Shown: piece after piece, positions 38,301-50,098 of the stretch
Layout: each line of letters opens with the position of its first letter
Numbering within the stretch: position 1 is the stretch's first letter
Origin: Theocolax elegans
Lineage: Eukaryota > Arthropoda > Insecta > Hymenoptera > Cerocephalidae
Reading direction: 5' to 3'
NCBI GenBank assembly: GCA_026168455.1
Contig: CM047427.1
Location: forward strand, 15,777,505 to 15,841,504
DNA length: 64,000 bases
The notes under the pieces: model-generated
Database searches by the model: none
Told to the model about the DNA's origin: nothing
What the model saw: the letters and a program-made list of their open reading frames with translations, nothing else
Made by a program: the position numbers and the translations under genes

Positions 38301-39024
38301 AAAATTGGTAAGGAATTATTTTGCATTGAAAGGACCAATTATATACAACGAAAATGAATACATAAATTGGGAATATATTAAAAAACTTAATGATATACAA
38401 TACTTGGAGGAAATGCACTGTGCTTGTAAAATTAAAAATAGACATATAAACTTTCATAACGAAAAATGAAAGTATTTCTTGCAGCTCAAGTTTTAAGTAG
38501 TAGTGTAGCACATGCATTAAATTTTTTAGAGTATGATATTAAAAACAGTAACTTTAAAAATGCATCTTCTACCTCCAAATTTTGTAAAGTATTCAATGAT
38601 ATTTTTGATGTTTTAAATTCTAAAAATAAATTTTGCAAAAATCCAGGTCGAAATGGTATAACAGAAAAAACATTACCATATTTAAAAGAAAAAATAATTG
38701 ATTGGATTAATTATATGAAAAATTAGAAGTAGATGTTTCCGTAAAAATAAAATCGAAAAAAAAATGGAAATCAAGAAAATCAAAATGGTAAATTTAGTAA
38801 ACCGAATATAATACGTAAATCTGTAATTAAGGCGACTTCGGTAAAAACTGGTTTCGTAGGTTTTATAATTTGTTTACAAAATTTATATTCTTTGTGTAAC
38901 GATGTTTTGTGCAACAAAATTTTAGATTATTTCTTGTCATACAAATTGTCTCAAGACCATGTGGAGATGTTTTTTGCGCTCATACGACGAATGAACGGAT
39001 TCACAAATAATCCAACAACAATAC
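35382..39024 (+). pseudogene. THAP-domain P-element-type transposase, frame-broken and 3'-truncated
   Basis: Exon 1 (35382-35449) starts MTKTCVVCKKQPVPG. Exon 2 (35647-36087) continues KFPNNLNLREKW to VCSDHF and NAIPNV. Together these make a C2CH THAP zinc-binding DNA domain of about 80 residues (CxxC then CxxH). Exon 3 (36159-36426) carries a basic segment, KKNYRRQKK. Exon 4 (from 37582) gives GLPEHVKELIGRM, then AYNMVRQSFLKCLPCVETL, the RNase H-like core NVTFDEMNIKKF, DVVSVTFDGDESNQ, VFFDPCHMLKLVRN, TGFVGFIICLQNLYSL, and SQDHVEMFFALIRRMNGF. These are P-element and THAP9 hallmarks. About six one-base frameshifts (near 37693, 37765, 38245, 38463, 38722, 38788), several at A runs, break exon 4. 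The frame is lost at 39025, where an internal duplication replaces the true C-terminus. Confidence 0.88.
35974..36793. repeat. Internal 820-bp repeat of the P-like element, copy 1 (native site)
   Basis: Covers the end of transposase exon 2, intron 2, exon 3 and the start of intron 3. It is almost identical (one T-run indel seen) to 39025-39845. Confidence 0.9.
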
Positions 39025-39845
39025 AATTTGTGCAAAGCCATGTAAAACAGAATCTTTATTAGATAATAAGGATGAAGTTGAAACGTCTCAAAATAATGAA
39101 GAAGAATCAATTAATAATAAGGAGATCTCTTTGAAAAGGTACTTTATACTTTTACTTAAATTAGTGAGTTTCAAAGAAAAATAAATTTTAAAAGATTTTA
39201 TATTTTTAGAAAACGTATGCAGGATGAAGATAAAAATTGTGTGTCCGAAAAGAAAGTACGCTTTATGGATGGAATGAAAATGAACTGCATTTCAAGAGCA
39301 GATTTTATCTCAGATGAAGCATGGTCACGTTTTTTGAGGTACACAATTTGCAAAAATTCTCAAATCGCTGCAGTACGTAAAAAAAATTATAGGAGACAAA
39401 AAAAAATAGGAAATTTCAAAGATCTTGTAAAATGTTTGCGACAGGAGAAAACTTCAGTAGCAGCAGAATATTTAGAGGTTATTTTATAAATTAAAATATA
39501 TAGTTTATTTAATATTACATGCGATAGATTTATACAAGTAGTATATAAGTTTAATACAATATATAAATTAAATTATTAAAATATATTTGTTTGAAGTATT
39601 CTGCGATTAAATTTATCATATGTATGATTTATACAGGTATTATTTTTTAATTTGATGTATTGTTATTTGTTTTTAGTATTTGTATAAAATGTATTAATTT
39701 CTCTTTTTATGATTTTTTTTTACAAGAATTTTGTTTTTTTGATCTTTTTTATTTAATTTACGTTTACACGGAATGGAATAATTATAAAATAAAATTTATA
39801 TACATGATTATTATACGTGGTTATGTATTTTTATTTTTTATTGTT
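39025..39845. repeat. Internal 820-bp repeat of the P-like element, copy 2 (ectopic, replaces transposase C-terminus)
   Basis: Begins at AATTTGTGCAAAG immediately after the codons for NNPTTIQ and ends at ATTGTT before 3' noncoding DNA of the element. Both joints lie in short shared sequence, as expected from template switching during repair. Confidence 0.9.
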
Positions 39846-39884
39846 TTTATTATTATTATTAAGAACATTAGCTTGTGGTTATGT

Positions 39885-39890
39885 AAATAA
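39885..39890 (+). terminator. Likely polyadenylation signal of the P-like transposase
   Basis: An AATAAA occurs within ATGTAAATAAAGATTAAAG in the 3' noncoding part of the element, about 280 bp before the right end. The position is approximate to a few bases. Confidence 0.4.
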
Positions 39891-40149
39891 AGATTAAAGT
39901 TTATTATAACTAAATTTGTTTACTTAATTGGTAATTAAATATGTTATTTTATTAATTACTAATTATGCAGACTGTCTTGGTAAGGAAAAAACATATTTTT
40001 TAATTCTTGTTGATAGCATGAAGCAGCCAATCACATTCAGATCTGTTTTGCGCATGCGTCAACAGACAAGGATGGAGAGGGCCTTCCGATGTTTCTTCTC
40101 TTTCTATCGTTAAGACGTTTTCACTTATACGCGCTCCTATGACTTACCC

Positions 40150-40172
40150 ACTCTATATGTAATATCTCTATG
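40150..40172 (-). repeat. Right terminal inverted repeat of the P-like element
   Basis: Exact inverted copy of 35110-35132, followed by the target-site copy ATTAATAC. Confidence 0.92.
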
Positions 40173-40180
40173 ATTAATAC
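40173..40180. other. 8-bp target-site duplication, right copy
   Basis: ATTAATAC, identical to 35102-35109. Confidence 0.9.
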
Positions 40181-40775
40181 ACGTAGAAAATGTATTGTAC
40201 AAGTGCAAAAGCTCTTATTTACGTATTTACAATATGTTTTATAAACGTATTTGTTTATTTTAACGATGTGAGCGAGCCGATGAAATGCGATCGCTCGAAT
40301 CTGATGAGCACCATTTCATTGATGTAGTGCACGTTACAGATTGCAAGGAAATATAAAGGTGATTTAGGTAGAGAGGGTAGTTAGCGAGCGATACACGAAA
40401 TAACGAAAGAAAAGAGGAAATCTGTTGGTCGCTAGAAAGAGGTAAAAAGAGGTAGCTCGCGTGACTTTTGGCGTACGTTGTATGTATATATACGTGTACA
40501 CATACGTGGAGTGTATATATACACACATAAAGTTGAGAGTCGTACGGTTGGGCGAGTGCAAGAGCAGCCAAGTAGAAAGGAAGAGACGACTCGGAGAGAG
40601 AGGGAGAGAGGAAGGAGTGCGCTCGGTGGAACGCCAAGGGAAGGAAGAAGGGCCGAGGGGCCGTTTATCGCGCGCTCGCGCGCACCTTTTATCGGGCATC
40701 TTTCGCCTAGGCGTGTGCTCACCGGACACGTATACGAGCCTCCGCTCGCGCAGCCCGCAAAGACGCGATCGTCGA

Positions 40776-42443
40776 TTAATAATAAGGAGATCTCTTTGAA
40801 AAGGTACTTTATACTTTTACTTAAATTAGTGAGTTTCAAAGAAAAATAAATTTTAAAAGATTTTATATTTTTAGAAAACGTATGCAGGATGAAGATAAAA
40901 ATTGTGTGTCCGAAAAGAAAGTACGCTTTATGGATGGAATGAAAATGAACTGCATTTCAAGAGCAGATTTTATCTCAGATGAAGCATGGTCACGTTTTTT
41001 GAGGTACACAATTTGCAAAAATTCTCAAATCGCTGCAGTACGTAAAAAAAATTATAGGAGACAAAAAAAATAGGAAATTTCAAAGATCTTGTAAAATGTT
41101 TGCGACAGGAGAAAACTTCAGTAGCAGCAGAATATTTAGAGGTTATTTTATAAATTAAAATATATAGTTTATTTAATATTACATGCGATAGATTTATACA
41201 AGTAGTATATAAGTTTAATACAATATATAAATTAAATTATTAAAATATATTTGTTTGAAGTATTCTGCGATTAAATTTATCATATGTATGATTTATACAG
41301 GTATTATTTTTTAATTTGATGTATTGTTATTTGTTTTTAGTATTTGTATAAAATGTATTAATTTCTCTTTTTATGATTTTTTTTTACAAGAATTTTGTTT
41401 TTTTGATCTTTTTTATTTAATTTACGTTTACACGGAATGGAATAATTATAAAATAAAATTTATATACATGATTATTATACGTGGTTATGTATTTTTATTT
41501 TTATTGTTTTTATTATTATTATTAAGAACATTAGCTTGTGGTTATGTAAATAAAGATTAAAGTTTATTATAACTAAATTTGTTTACTTAATTGGTAATTA
41601 AATATGTTATTTTATTAATTACTAATTATGCAGACTGTCTTGGTAAGGAAAAAACATATTTTTTAATTCTTGTTGATAGCATGAAGCAGCCAATCACATT
41701 CAGATCTGTTTTGCGCATGCGTCAACAGACAAGGATGGAGAGGGCCTTCCGATGTTTCTTCTCTTTCTATCGTTAAGACGTTTTCACTTATACGCGCTCC
41801 TATGACTTACCCACTCTATATGTAATATCTCTATGATTAATACACGTAGAAAATGTATTGTACAAGTGCAAAAGCTCTTATTTACGTATTTAATTTACAA
41901 TATGTTTTATAAACGTATTTGTTTATTTTAACGATGTGAGCGAGCCGTTGAAATGCGATCGCTCGAATCTGATGAGCACAATTTCATTGATGTAGTGCAC
42001 GTTACAGATTGCAAGGAAATATAAAGGTGATTTAGGTAGAGAGGGTAGTTAGCGAGCGATACACGAAATAACGAAAGAAAAGAGGAAATCTGTTGGTCGC
42101 TAGAAAGAGGTAAAAAGAGGTAGCTCGCGTGACTTTTGGCGTACGTTGTATGTATATATACGTGTACACATACGTGGAGTGTATATATACACACATAAAG
42201 TTGAGAGTCGTACGGTTGGGCGAGTGCAAGAGCAGCCAAGTAGAAAGGAAGAGACGACTCGGAGAGAGAGGGAGAGAGGAAGGAGTGCGCTCGGTGGAAC
42301 GCCAAGGGAAGGAAGAAGGGCCGAGGGGCCGTTTATCGCGCGCTCGCGCGCACCTTTTATCGGGCATCTTTCGCCTAGGCGTGTGCTCACCGGACACGTA
42401 TACGAGCCTCCGCTCGCGCAGCCCGCAAAGACGCGATCGTCGA
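40776..42443. repeat. 1.66-kb tandem duplication, copy B
   Basis: Near-identical to 39111-40775. The few differences include an A-run one base shorter (which breaks the exon 3 frame near 41069) and a 5-base insertion near 41891. It holds an orphan right transposon end at 41813-41835 followed by ATTAATAC at 41836-41843, with no matching left end. After 42443 unique host sequence resumes. Confidence 0.92.
41813..41835 (-). repeat. Orphan right terminal inverted repeat
   Basis: Carried along by the tandem duplication. Together with the left end at 35110 it defines an alternative, larger element spanning host DNA. Confidence 0.88.
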
Positions 42444-44480
42444 TCCTTCATCCTACGCTCGATGAAAAATGACGAGTGGGAGAAAAGGAACGAGCAGTTA
42501 CGAGGACCACGATCGATGGAGATGCGTCTTAGGTGCTAATCGGTAGGGTGACGCGTTTGTTGCGAGAATTCCTGTTGCGCGTCACGAGAGAGCACCGAGA
42601 GAGGTTCAACCGAACCGCGAGTGCGCTATACGCGGGAACCGGCCGAGCCACACGCCCAGACACGTGCGCCATGCCGGCCACAACCCATAACGATCCTTAC
42701 GCATACTTGTACTTATCTACACACATACAACTGTACCTGAAACGCCTTTTCATTTCGACGATAGTTTACAATATTTTCGTACACTATATGATATTTAATG
42801 AGTTTCCTTCATTTTTTACGTACACGGTCTTTACCAATTTTACGTCTCTTTAATATTCTACACTAATACGGTTTTATTGCGGATGTTTTAACTGAACGGT
42901 TTTTTTTCAGTCTTCGAGTCTTACACATGTAATTATACTTATTATTCATCAAGGACAGTATACGTTAGGGATTACGTATTCCGAATTTTATTCTAATACA
43001 ATGCCAATTCTTCTTCGTATCAAATTATTACATTCCACGCTTATTAGTCATGTTTATAGTTTGTAAAACAACAAAATATTTATTTGCACTTTTATTCTTT
43101 ACTGTCTAGTGATTAATTGCATTTTTCGTTTTAATTGAGACAACATTACAATTAAAAGAGAAATCAAGTTGAGCAATGAAAGATATATATATATTTAAAC
43201 TAGTTAATTCTGCATGAAAATATTTGAAAAAATTGGGTACAAAGTATAATGGATACCGAGTAAATAGGATAAACGTAATGATAAAAAAGGTCGCGTGGCT
43301 CCGGAAAGAAGATTAACGCATAGTTTTATCCGTGGCACCGCGATATCGCCTAACGAACCAGCTAAACAGTACAGTTATCTCCGAGGCATATAGTAAAATT
43401 GGCAATAATTCTCAGCTGTTAACAGGTTATGTCTTGGAAAAAAGAATGTTAAATTCGAAATAAGAAGGAAAAATAAAGAAATGAATGTTGGAACAGCATA
43501 TATCGGCGATCCATATATATCCCGTTAACGACGCGTCGCTAAACAGTGAACGTTTAAAGGAAATTGCGTTAGATTCAGGTGGAAATGTCGAGTAGAGATC
43601 GAAATCCAGGAGCGTTGTGAAAAATGTGTAGATGCAGTATAGAGAGTAGATAGAGAGAATCGCACATAGTGTTTCGTGCCAAGTATCGTCTTGTCAATCG
43701 ACTCCGAAATCGCTCGGGACTGATAAACGATCCGGGAAATTAGCCGGAATCGAGGATAGGTGTGCGGAATGGGCAGGAGCTGCAGACTAGGTGTACGCGG
43801 TACCTACGGCTCGACTATCGAGACTCTCGGGCGTCTCTCGGGCGTCTCTCGGGCGTCTCTCTCGACTCCTGACAAATAACGAGCGTGTCCCATTACCGAG
43901 GTTCCACCGCGAATTAATTGGCCTTTACAGTTACGTGTCGGGCGTCGAGGAGGACTCTGAATTTATATACAACGAGAAAGAGAATGAGAGAGAGAGAGAC
44001 CGCGGAAAATCGCTCCTGGGGTTTCGCGCCCTCGAAAAACGATAACGGCTCCAGGGGGTTTCTCGGAATATTTTATCGCTCCTTTTATTATCGGCTCGAG
44101 GGGAACCTGCGCGTAACGAGGGACATCCACGCGAAACAACTCGCAGCGATTCAGTTTTCACCGTCTCCTGGAGACGCGGTTGCGTTTTTCAAATTCGCAA
44201 TCTCCCCACACCGAGAGCGCTAATGAGCCACAGCGGCTCTCAGTTTATTCAGCTCGCGGGATTAGCCTATGAGCGGCTCATTCGGCTCGCCGGCCCGACC
44301 GTTCGAGAATCTCGAGACTCTCCGAGAGGAGAGAAGAATTCGCGCTCGAGTGATCTTACCGCTCAATCAGTCCTCCGTCGTGCAGTCTTGGCTGTTGCTA
44401 CCGCCACCGGTGCTCGAGCTCGAGTGAGTCACTCTTATGTCACGGCATTGTATAATCGGAAGGAGCTGGGATGAACCGCG
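42390..44480. promoter_or_regulatory. CpG-rich islands, candidate regulatory DNA
   Basis: CpG-dense blocks at about 42390-42690 and 43640-44480 are separated by AT-rich DNA. The second holds an 11-mer array and CTCGAG-rich sequence. No exon is recognised; the open frames of 70-136 codons lack domains and read through simple sequence. Confidence 0.25.
43826..43858. repeat. 11-mer minisatellite (CTCGGGCGTCT), three units
   Basis: Three exact head-to-tail copies. Confidence 0.9.
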
Positions 44481-44493
44481 CCATCCGGTCCTC

Positions 44494-44537
44494 GCTCTCT
44501 CTCCCTCTCTCCCTCTCCCTCTCTCCCTCCCTCTCTT
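44494..44537. repeat. (CTCTCC)n pyrimidine tract
   Basis: CT and CCCT units without a long interruption. Confidence 0.9.
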
Positions 44538-44739
44538 TTATTTTCCCGCTTCTTTATTTTTATCGCGACCCTTTACTCTTCTTGTCCCTTTTCTCCTTTT
44601 CTTCCTATATACTCCGAGAGGACTCCCACTCATCGTTCTTTCTTGAATCGAGCGACAACTCGATAAAAACTAGACGCGGCATTCTCTTCTCACCTCGCCA
44701 TCTTCATTCATTTCGGCCTTCGATATTTCGACGTTACAA

Positions 44740-46000
44740 CTGATTTACGGGCTCAAGTATATCTGTACTAATGATAGTAATTGACAATTATCTCGATACG
44801 TTTTTATTCAAATAGTTTGTATGATTTTGAAACAGTATACTAAAATAAGTATATTTTGTAGTAAGTATAAGAATATACTAATTGATTATCGCAATGTTTA
44901 CTATAATATATTATATAATAAATACGAAAATGTATTTTTAATACACTATTTTGGTTTGGTATGGTAAAAACCTTATCAATTTTGAAATTTTCATACCTGT
45001 TGGATAAAATGCGGTTTACGTCATTTATCAGGTATATGTATTAAAAACTACATAGTATAGTATATATAGTTTTGCTAATTTAGTTAAGTCAATAAAATTT
45101 TACTATCACAAAAAGTAAATAATCCAGTATCTATTTTTAATTAGTTTTAAACGCATACGCTATGTTAGCGTAATCAGGTAAATAGTTCGATGTGCACTTT
45201 GCACTACTTAAGAAAGTTTTACCCTGCACATTCGCGAGTGGTCTATAGGTGTAAGATAACTTTATCAATCTATATTTAGCAACTTTCTAATGACCTGCTA
45301 CTAAAGTCTAAATGTATGCACATATTTTTGGATAGGAATATACTGTTAATAGAGATTTCAGTGCACCTGAGCGTAATAACCTTACCCGTGAAACGCGATG
45401 TTTTTTCGTTGTACCCGTAAAAACGTTTCAGGAGCAAAAGCTACACAATGGACGTAGAAAAAGGTTAACACTATGAATTTCTCGTAAAAAATGTATGAAT
45501 ATTCAAAGTGTCGCATCTGGCGCATATATGTATGTATATATATATATAAACTCGTAACGGTAATGCATAATTAACTCTTATTAAAAAACGGTGCAGGAGT
45601 GTATACATATATACATATATATGTTGTTGTTGTTATAAAATAGACTTATCGCTTTGGTATACACGTAGATGGAGGCGATGCGTCGGTGAACTCCTGAAGG
45701 AATCTTCTGAGAATTCCTCGAGTATCAGGGTGTACGCGTAATAATGACGATGGCGTTTGAAAAAAGTGAGTGAGAAATAGTAGTAATCGATAAAAGTAAA
45801 ATCGAAAAAGAGCGTGATAGGATGAAAATTTAGCGTGAGGAATGCCATAGGGGACAGGCGCGCGCGCGCAAGAAAAGGAAGGAAAAAGGAGTATAGAAAG
45901 GAACTGCGGTAAGGGAGGAGCAAGGGGAAGGAGAGTATATGCAAACACAGATACAAAAATAGTACGGCTGGAATAGTTGGATACATTAATAGAGCGATGG
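44740..46000. other. AT-rich spacer, no gene seen
   Basis: AT-rich DNA with a short TA run near 45540 and a GC run near 45860. No supported exon. Confidence 0.45.
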
Positions 46001-46009
46001 AATGGAGAG

Positions 46010-46564
46010 AGCCGAAGGAGGCGCGGCCGTTAATACCGTAGTCGTCCTTGCCTCGAGGGACAAGGAAGCAAAGCCTCGAGTCTCGAAGCGCTCGATTGAC
46101 CTCTCTCCAGCATACTGCCTCGCCGTTCCGAGTTTCTTCTCTTTCTCTCTCTCTCTCTCTCTTTCTCTCCCATTTCTCTCTCTTTTCTCAATTCTCTCGC
46201 TTCGTGTTTCGTCGGGATCAACGGCAGCTGGGCACGCGCCTTTAATCAACTCGCCGAAATTCATTCATTTTCACGGATTTACGAACTTGCTACTCACTTC
46301 CCGGTCTGATTCGTCGCCTCCCTCCACTATGCACATAAACGTGTGTATATACATAGATATTGGCTTTCGAATTCGATTTATTAATAGCGACTGTTGTCCC
46401 GTCCGGTGAATATTTGGAAAACCGATAGGTTTACGATCAAATTTATAGAGCGTTCGCAAACGTCTACGGATAGATATATATACATACACATAAGTGTGTG
46501 TATAATATATATGTATACCAAGTGCGTGCACTTGCGGGCAAACCGGTTTCCTTCATTTTTGACG

Positions 46565-46600
<36 letters not shown>

Positions 46601-46984
46601 GGTAGAAGTAAACATAGCCGAGCGGGGCATTATCAGGGGGGGCTTGGCTGCAAGACTCGATATCGGGCGCGTTCTTGCCCGAACCGTCATACATACGTAC
46701 GTATATGCACATATATAGATACGTACACGCGAGTGCAAAGATATACATAAGTGAGTGTAAGGAGGTGTAGGCACGGGAGCGCGTAACGCACCTCGGCCAA
46801 TTTCGTCGGGAGCGTAACAGGTGGCACGCACCAAACTCGAGGGTGCATCAGCCGAGGGAGAGAATTAAGTATTATCGGAATAACAGAAAATGCAATTATC
46901 GTGTCAGTTGGCGATGGCCAGAAGAGCGGCTCTAATAGAGCGACGAGTTCGGCGACTTGCTCGCGGCGTGCGCTCGCTCTCCCT

Positions 46985-47027
<43 letters not shown>

Positions 47028-47240
47028 GCTTTACCTCCTCCGGGAGCAACGTCCGCTCGTTCGTTCGAGGCATGCACCTGGCTCGATTTCTTCTCTTTAC
47101 CTAAGTAATCCCTCTCGCGTCCTCATCGGACACAACTGTCCAGCCTTTTTGCTTGGCTCCGGGTCCCGACTCCGACTCCAAGTCCGGCTCCCTCTCTCTC
47201 TCTCTCTCTCTTTCCCTCTAGCCCTATCACCAAACATTCG
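46010..47240. promoter_or_regulatory. CpG-rich island with four CT tracts
   Basis: CpG-rich DNA carrying CT tracts at 46141-46170, 46565-46600, 46978-47025 and 47188-47215, and TATATA/ACGTAC repeats near 46470-46520 and 46690-46730. GA/CT tracts are known sites for GAGA-type factors in insects; whether they act here is an inference. Confidence 0.25.
46978..47025. repeat. (CT)n microsatellite
   Basis: CCCT units then about 18 CT units; the longest of the four tracts in this island. Confidence 0.95.
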
Positions 47241-48719
47241 GTCGGCCGTGTCATTTATATTACAAATTTTCGGATTCCTCCGTCCTTCGTTTTGTCCGAT
47301 CGGTTTCTCGATTAACCATTATCGCTTTTACACTTTCCGCTACCGCGTTCGTATGTAGTTTACTTTTTTATTTTCGATTTGGTATTCATTTGGAATCCTT
47401 ATGCTTCTGCTACGACCCGTGCTCATTTTCTCTTTATTTTTTTTTTTCGTTAATTTATCGCGGTCAATAATTGAGCAAAACGTTTCTTCTAATCAAATAT
47501 TGGCTAGCATTACTGGTAATGAACACTCGCGTAGTGCAGGAACGATGACTTTTTAATAAGACCGTTAGATTATGCGATTCTTAGATTTATTTCCCATTTT
47601 CCACTAATTTCGAAATTTGTATTTGAAGTTGTAATCTGATTGTTGTAATCTGACTTTAAAAATCTGTTTTAAAGTTTCATTCGTCAAGCTGATTAATCTT
47701 TTAAAAGTACTATGAAAGAAAAGCAAAAGCACTAATATAAGTTAAGAAATAAATTATTTATTTTTTAAAGATTCAAAGATTTAGAACAGCAAATTAAAAT
47801 TTTTTACGTGTAACGTGCACAAATACAGTCCGAATGTTGAATGGGTTGTTATTGCTTGGAATGGCACAAGAGCAATGAAATGAGATTACTTATGCATTTA
47901 TTATATAATTCCCTACAGTTTGTAATTATAAAGTTTCTAAAAATAGTTAATTCAGGGAGTTTGAATCATTTAAAACATAATCAAAAGAAAAAATGTAATA
48001 CGTTTCTAATGAATTATTTGATTAAAATGACCGCAAGGATACGTATGTATGTGTACATAAAGTAAACCAACTCAAGAAGGAATTGAGTAGGCTCGTAATT
48101 CATGTATATTTATCAAAATCGTAGATATTGCTTTACTGCAATAATCCAGTTTTGTATGTTGAAATATACGTAATGTTAATTATTCTCATTAATTAATTAA
48201 CCTACTCGTAAGTTTTATCTATTTATATCTTGATGTAAAATTCGTATAGGCTTAATGTTTATTTTGAAAAGTTTATTTTTTCCATACTATAGTTACACTT
48301 TCAAGAAAATAGTAGGAAGCATTTAAATATCGAAAGAAGTATTTGAATAAAGATAAATATAAACGACGTATCGTATCATTACCAGCGAGCATAATATAGC
48401 AAAAGGAAAGTTTGATTACATCTCGGTGATTATAGCTGACGCTTCTTCTTTCTGTCGTTAAACATCACGAGGGAAAAAGAAGGGCATTGTTTAAACAAGT
48501 GGTCAGTTGATATCGTTGCGCAATTAAAAATGTGAGGTACACAACATAGCCACCAAGTAGAAGAATAAGAAGAGGAGAGAGAGAGAGAGAGAGGGGAGGG
48601 GTAGGGTGGAGAGAGGGAGAAAAAAGATAGTTAGGTTAGATGGTTACTTCCTATTTATTTATAAGTTAGAAGTACAATTCATTAATTAAAAACACGCAAG
48701 GCGTTCGTACGCGGAAAAA
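47241..48719. other. AT-rich spacer with a GA tract
   Basis: No supported gene. A GA and GGGGA tract lies at about 48574-48620. Confidence 0.45.
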
Positions 48720-49090
48720 AGTAATAAGGCGCGTGTTTATCTCGATGATTTCTAAAGCGTGGAGCGTGTTCGAGGCGTTGCAGGCCGTTATATCGAGGGT
48801 CAGCGCTGCGAGCGTACGCGCGCGTGCGATGTACGGGAGCTCCGTAAGGGGGAGATTCTCTCTCGAGACGCTTTCTTTTTTTTCTTCTCTCCTTTTTTAC
48901 TTTATACTTTATACTCGGAGGAGTGAGCCGATGCGATACAACCAGGAGCGAAGGACTCGCGCGCCCGCTCGCGAACCTATGCCTCCGAGATGCGATGGTA
49001 TTATACCCGAGCGCTAGCCTATTCTATGTATAGCGGCTTCTCGGACGTTATAAGCGCAACCGCGAAACCGTAACGCACGCAATCAGGAAC
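48720..49090. promoter_or_regulatory. CpG-rich island
   Basis: CpG-rich with GCGCGC and TCGCGA-type sequence; a 94-codon open frame here shows no domain. Confidence 0.2.
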
Positions 49091-49930
49091 ACACTCGAAC
49101 GATTTCGTAACCAAATTTAATTACCCGTTCGTCCATTAATTACTCACCGTACACTCACGCGTCTATACACGCACACACGCACACACTCACGCGCATTACT
49201 GTGGTTGCTTCTTTTATATGCCTCCTTCTTTTCGCTTCTTTTGCACCATAAATCTCTTTAATAAATCTCGGATTCTAGAAGGTATACGTGCTTCTACGAT
49301 ACGTACAATCGTCTTATTATTATTATCCTGATCCTTTTTTTTTAAATCGAAGAAATTTCGTTGTATTCGCGAACGTATCGACCTGTACGTCGTCGCAGTG
49401 ATTCGCGCTTGAATCGGTTCCGTTTGTTTCATTCATCTTGCCTTTTATATTAACCGCTATGTTTCTATGGTGATTCTACTTAATTTCTAGGTAGATTTAT
49501 CATTTACATCTTGTTGTTTCTACATAATTATACCATCTTTTCTATAGGATTTATCAATTTTCATTACACTACATCTTTGTATAAAATAGGCAGAACGTAT
49601 AATCGTTGATTTCTATTATAACATACCGTGATAATTTTTATAATAGGCATAAGATTTTAATGCTGTAAAATTTGTGAAAAATCATTGCAAAAATTGAACT
49701 TATATACATTTCCTACTAAGGAAGTGCGACAAATAATCGCAAATGAATATCATTATATTTATTTCGTCGTACTTAACAATTTAGAAGGAATGTAATCTCG
49801 ATCCGTTAATGCTCCAGGATGTTCGGCACTGTGTCATGTATAAACAGTTAATAAATTAGTATGTAAGTATAGTGGTACATAGGTGTGCAGAATCAAATTT
49901 GTAAATCGAGAGATGTTTCGCCGAGATTCC

Positions 49931-49959
49931 AAGCGAGATTAAATCTCAAAATCTCGCTT
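49931..49959. repeat. 10-bp-arm hairpin
   Basis: AAGCGAGATT and AATCTCGCTT are perfectly complementary around a 9-base centre. Confidence 0.7.
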
Positions 49960-50027
49960 AAGGACTACACAGCGGAGAAGGAAGAAACGACGAGAAAATA
50001 TCACTGCACGCAAGAACCGGACGACAA

Positions 50028-50098
50028 AGACGACGACGACAACGACGACGACGACGAAGAAGCAGAAGCAGAAGAAGGAGAAGAAGAAGAAGAAGAAT
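50028..50098. repeat. (GAC)n-(GAA)n trinucleotide tract
   Basis: About eight GAC-type units pass into GAA/GCA units. In one frame (49885-50100) this reads as a run of Asp then Glu ending at TAG, but the upstream part of that frame has no recognisable domain, so I treat it as simple repeat. Confidence 0.85.

Larger units (their letters stand above)
35110..40172 (+). mobile_element. P-superfamily (THAP9-like) DNA transposon, 5.06 kb, rearranged and non-autonomous
   Basis: The element is bounded by 23-bp inverted repeats beginning CATAGAGATATTACATATAG (35110-35132 and, inverted, 40150-40172) and by an 8-bp duplication ATTAATAC. Inside the ends are subterminal inverted repeats (35161-35222 against 40049-40108) sharing AGGCCCTCTC-like and CTGTCTGTTG..GCATGCGC blocks. 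It encodes a THAP-domain transposase on the + strand, broken by frameshifts. The C-terminal coding end is replaced by an 820-bp repeat of internal sequence. It should therefore not make active transposase, though its ends look usable by a transposase made elsewhere. Confidence 0.92.
39111..40775. repeat. 1.66-kb tandem duplication, copy A (transposon 3' end plus host flank)
   Basis: Runs from TTAATAATAAGG inside the element, through the right inverted repeat and target-site copy, into about 600 bp of CpG-rich host DNA ending GCGATCGTCGA. It is followed directly by a second near-identical copy. Confidence 0.92.

Noticed and set aside
39660..39890. 76-codon hydrophobic open frames in the element's 3' part (also 41324-41560)
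   Set aside because: These are T-rich intron and 3' noncoding sequence of the transposon read in a chance frame.
40260..42539. Repeated open frames of 96-139 codons on both strands in the duplicated host flank
   Set aside because: They are shadows of one CpG-rich, microsatellite-bearing noncoding block present twice, with no recognisable domain.
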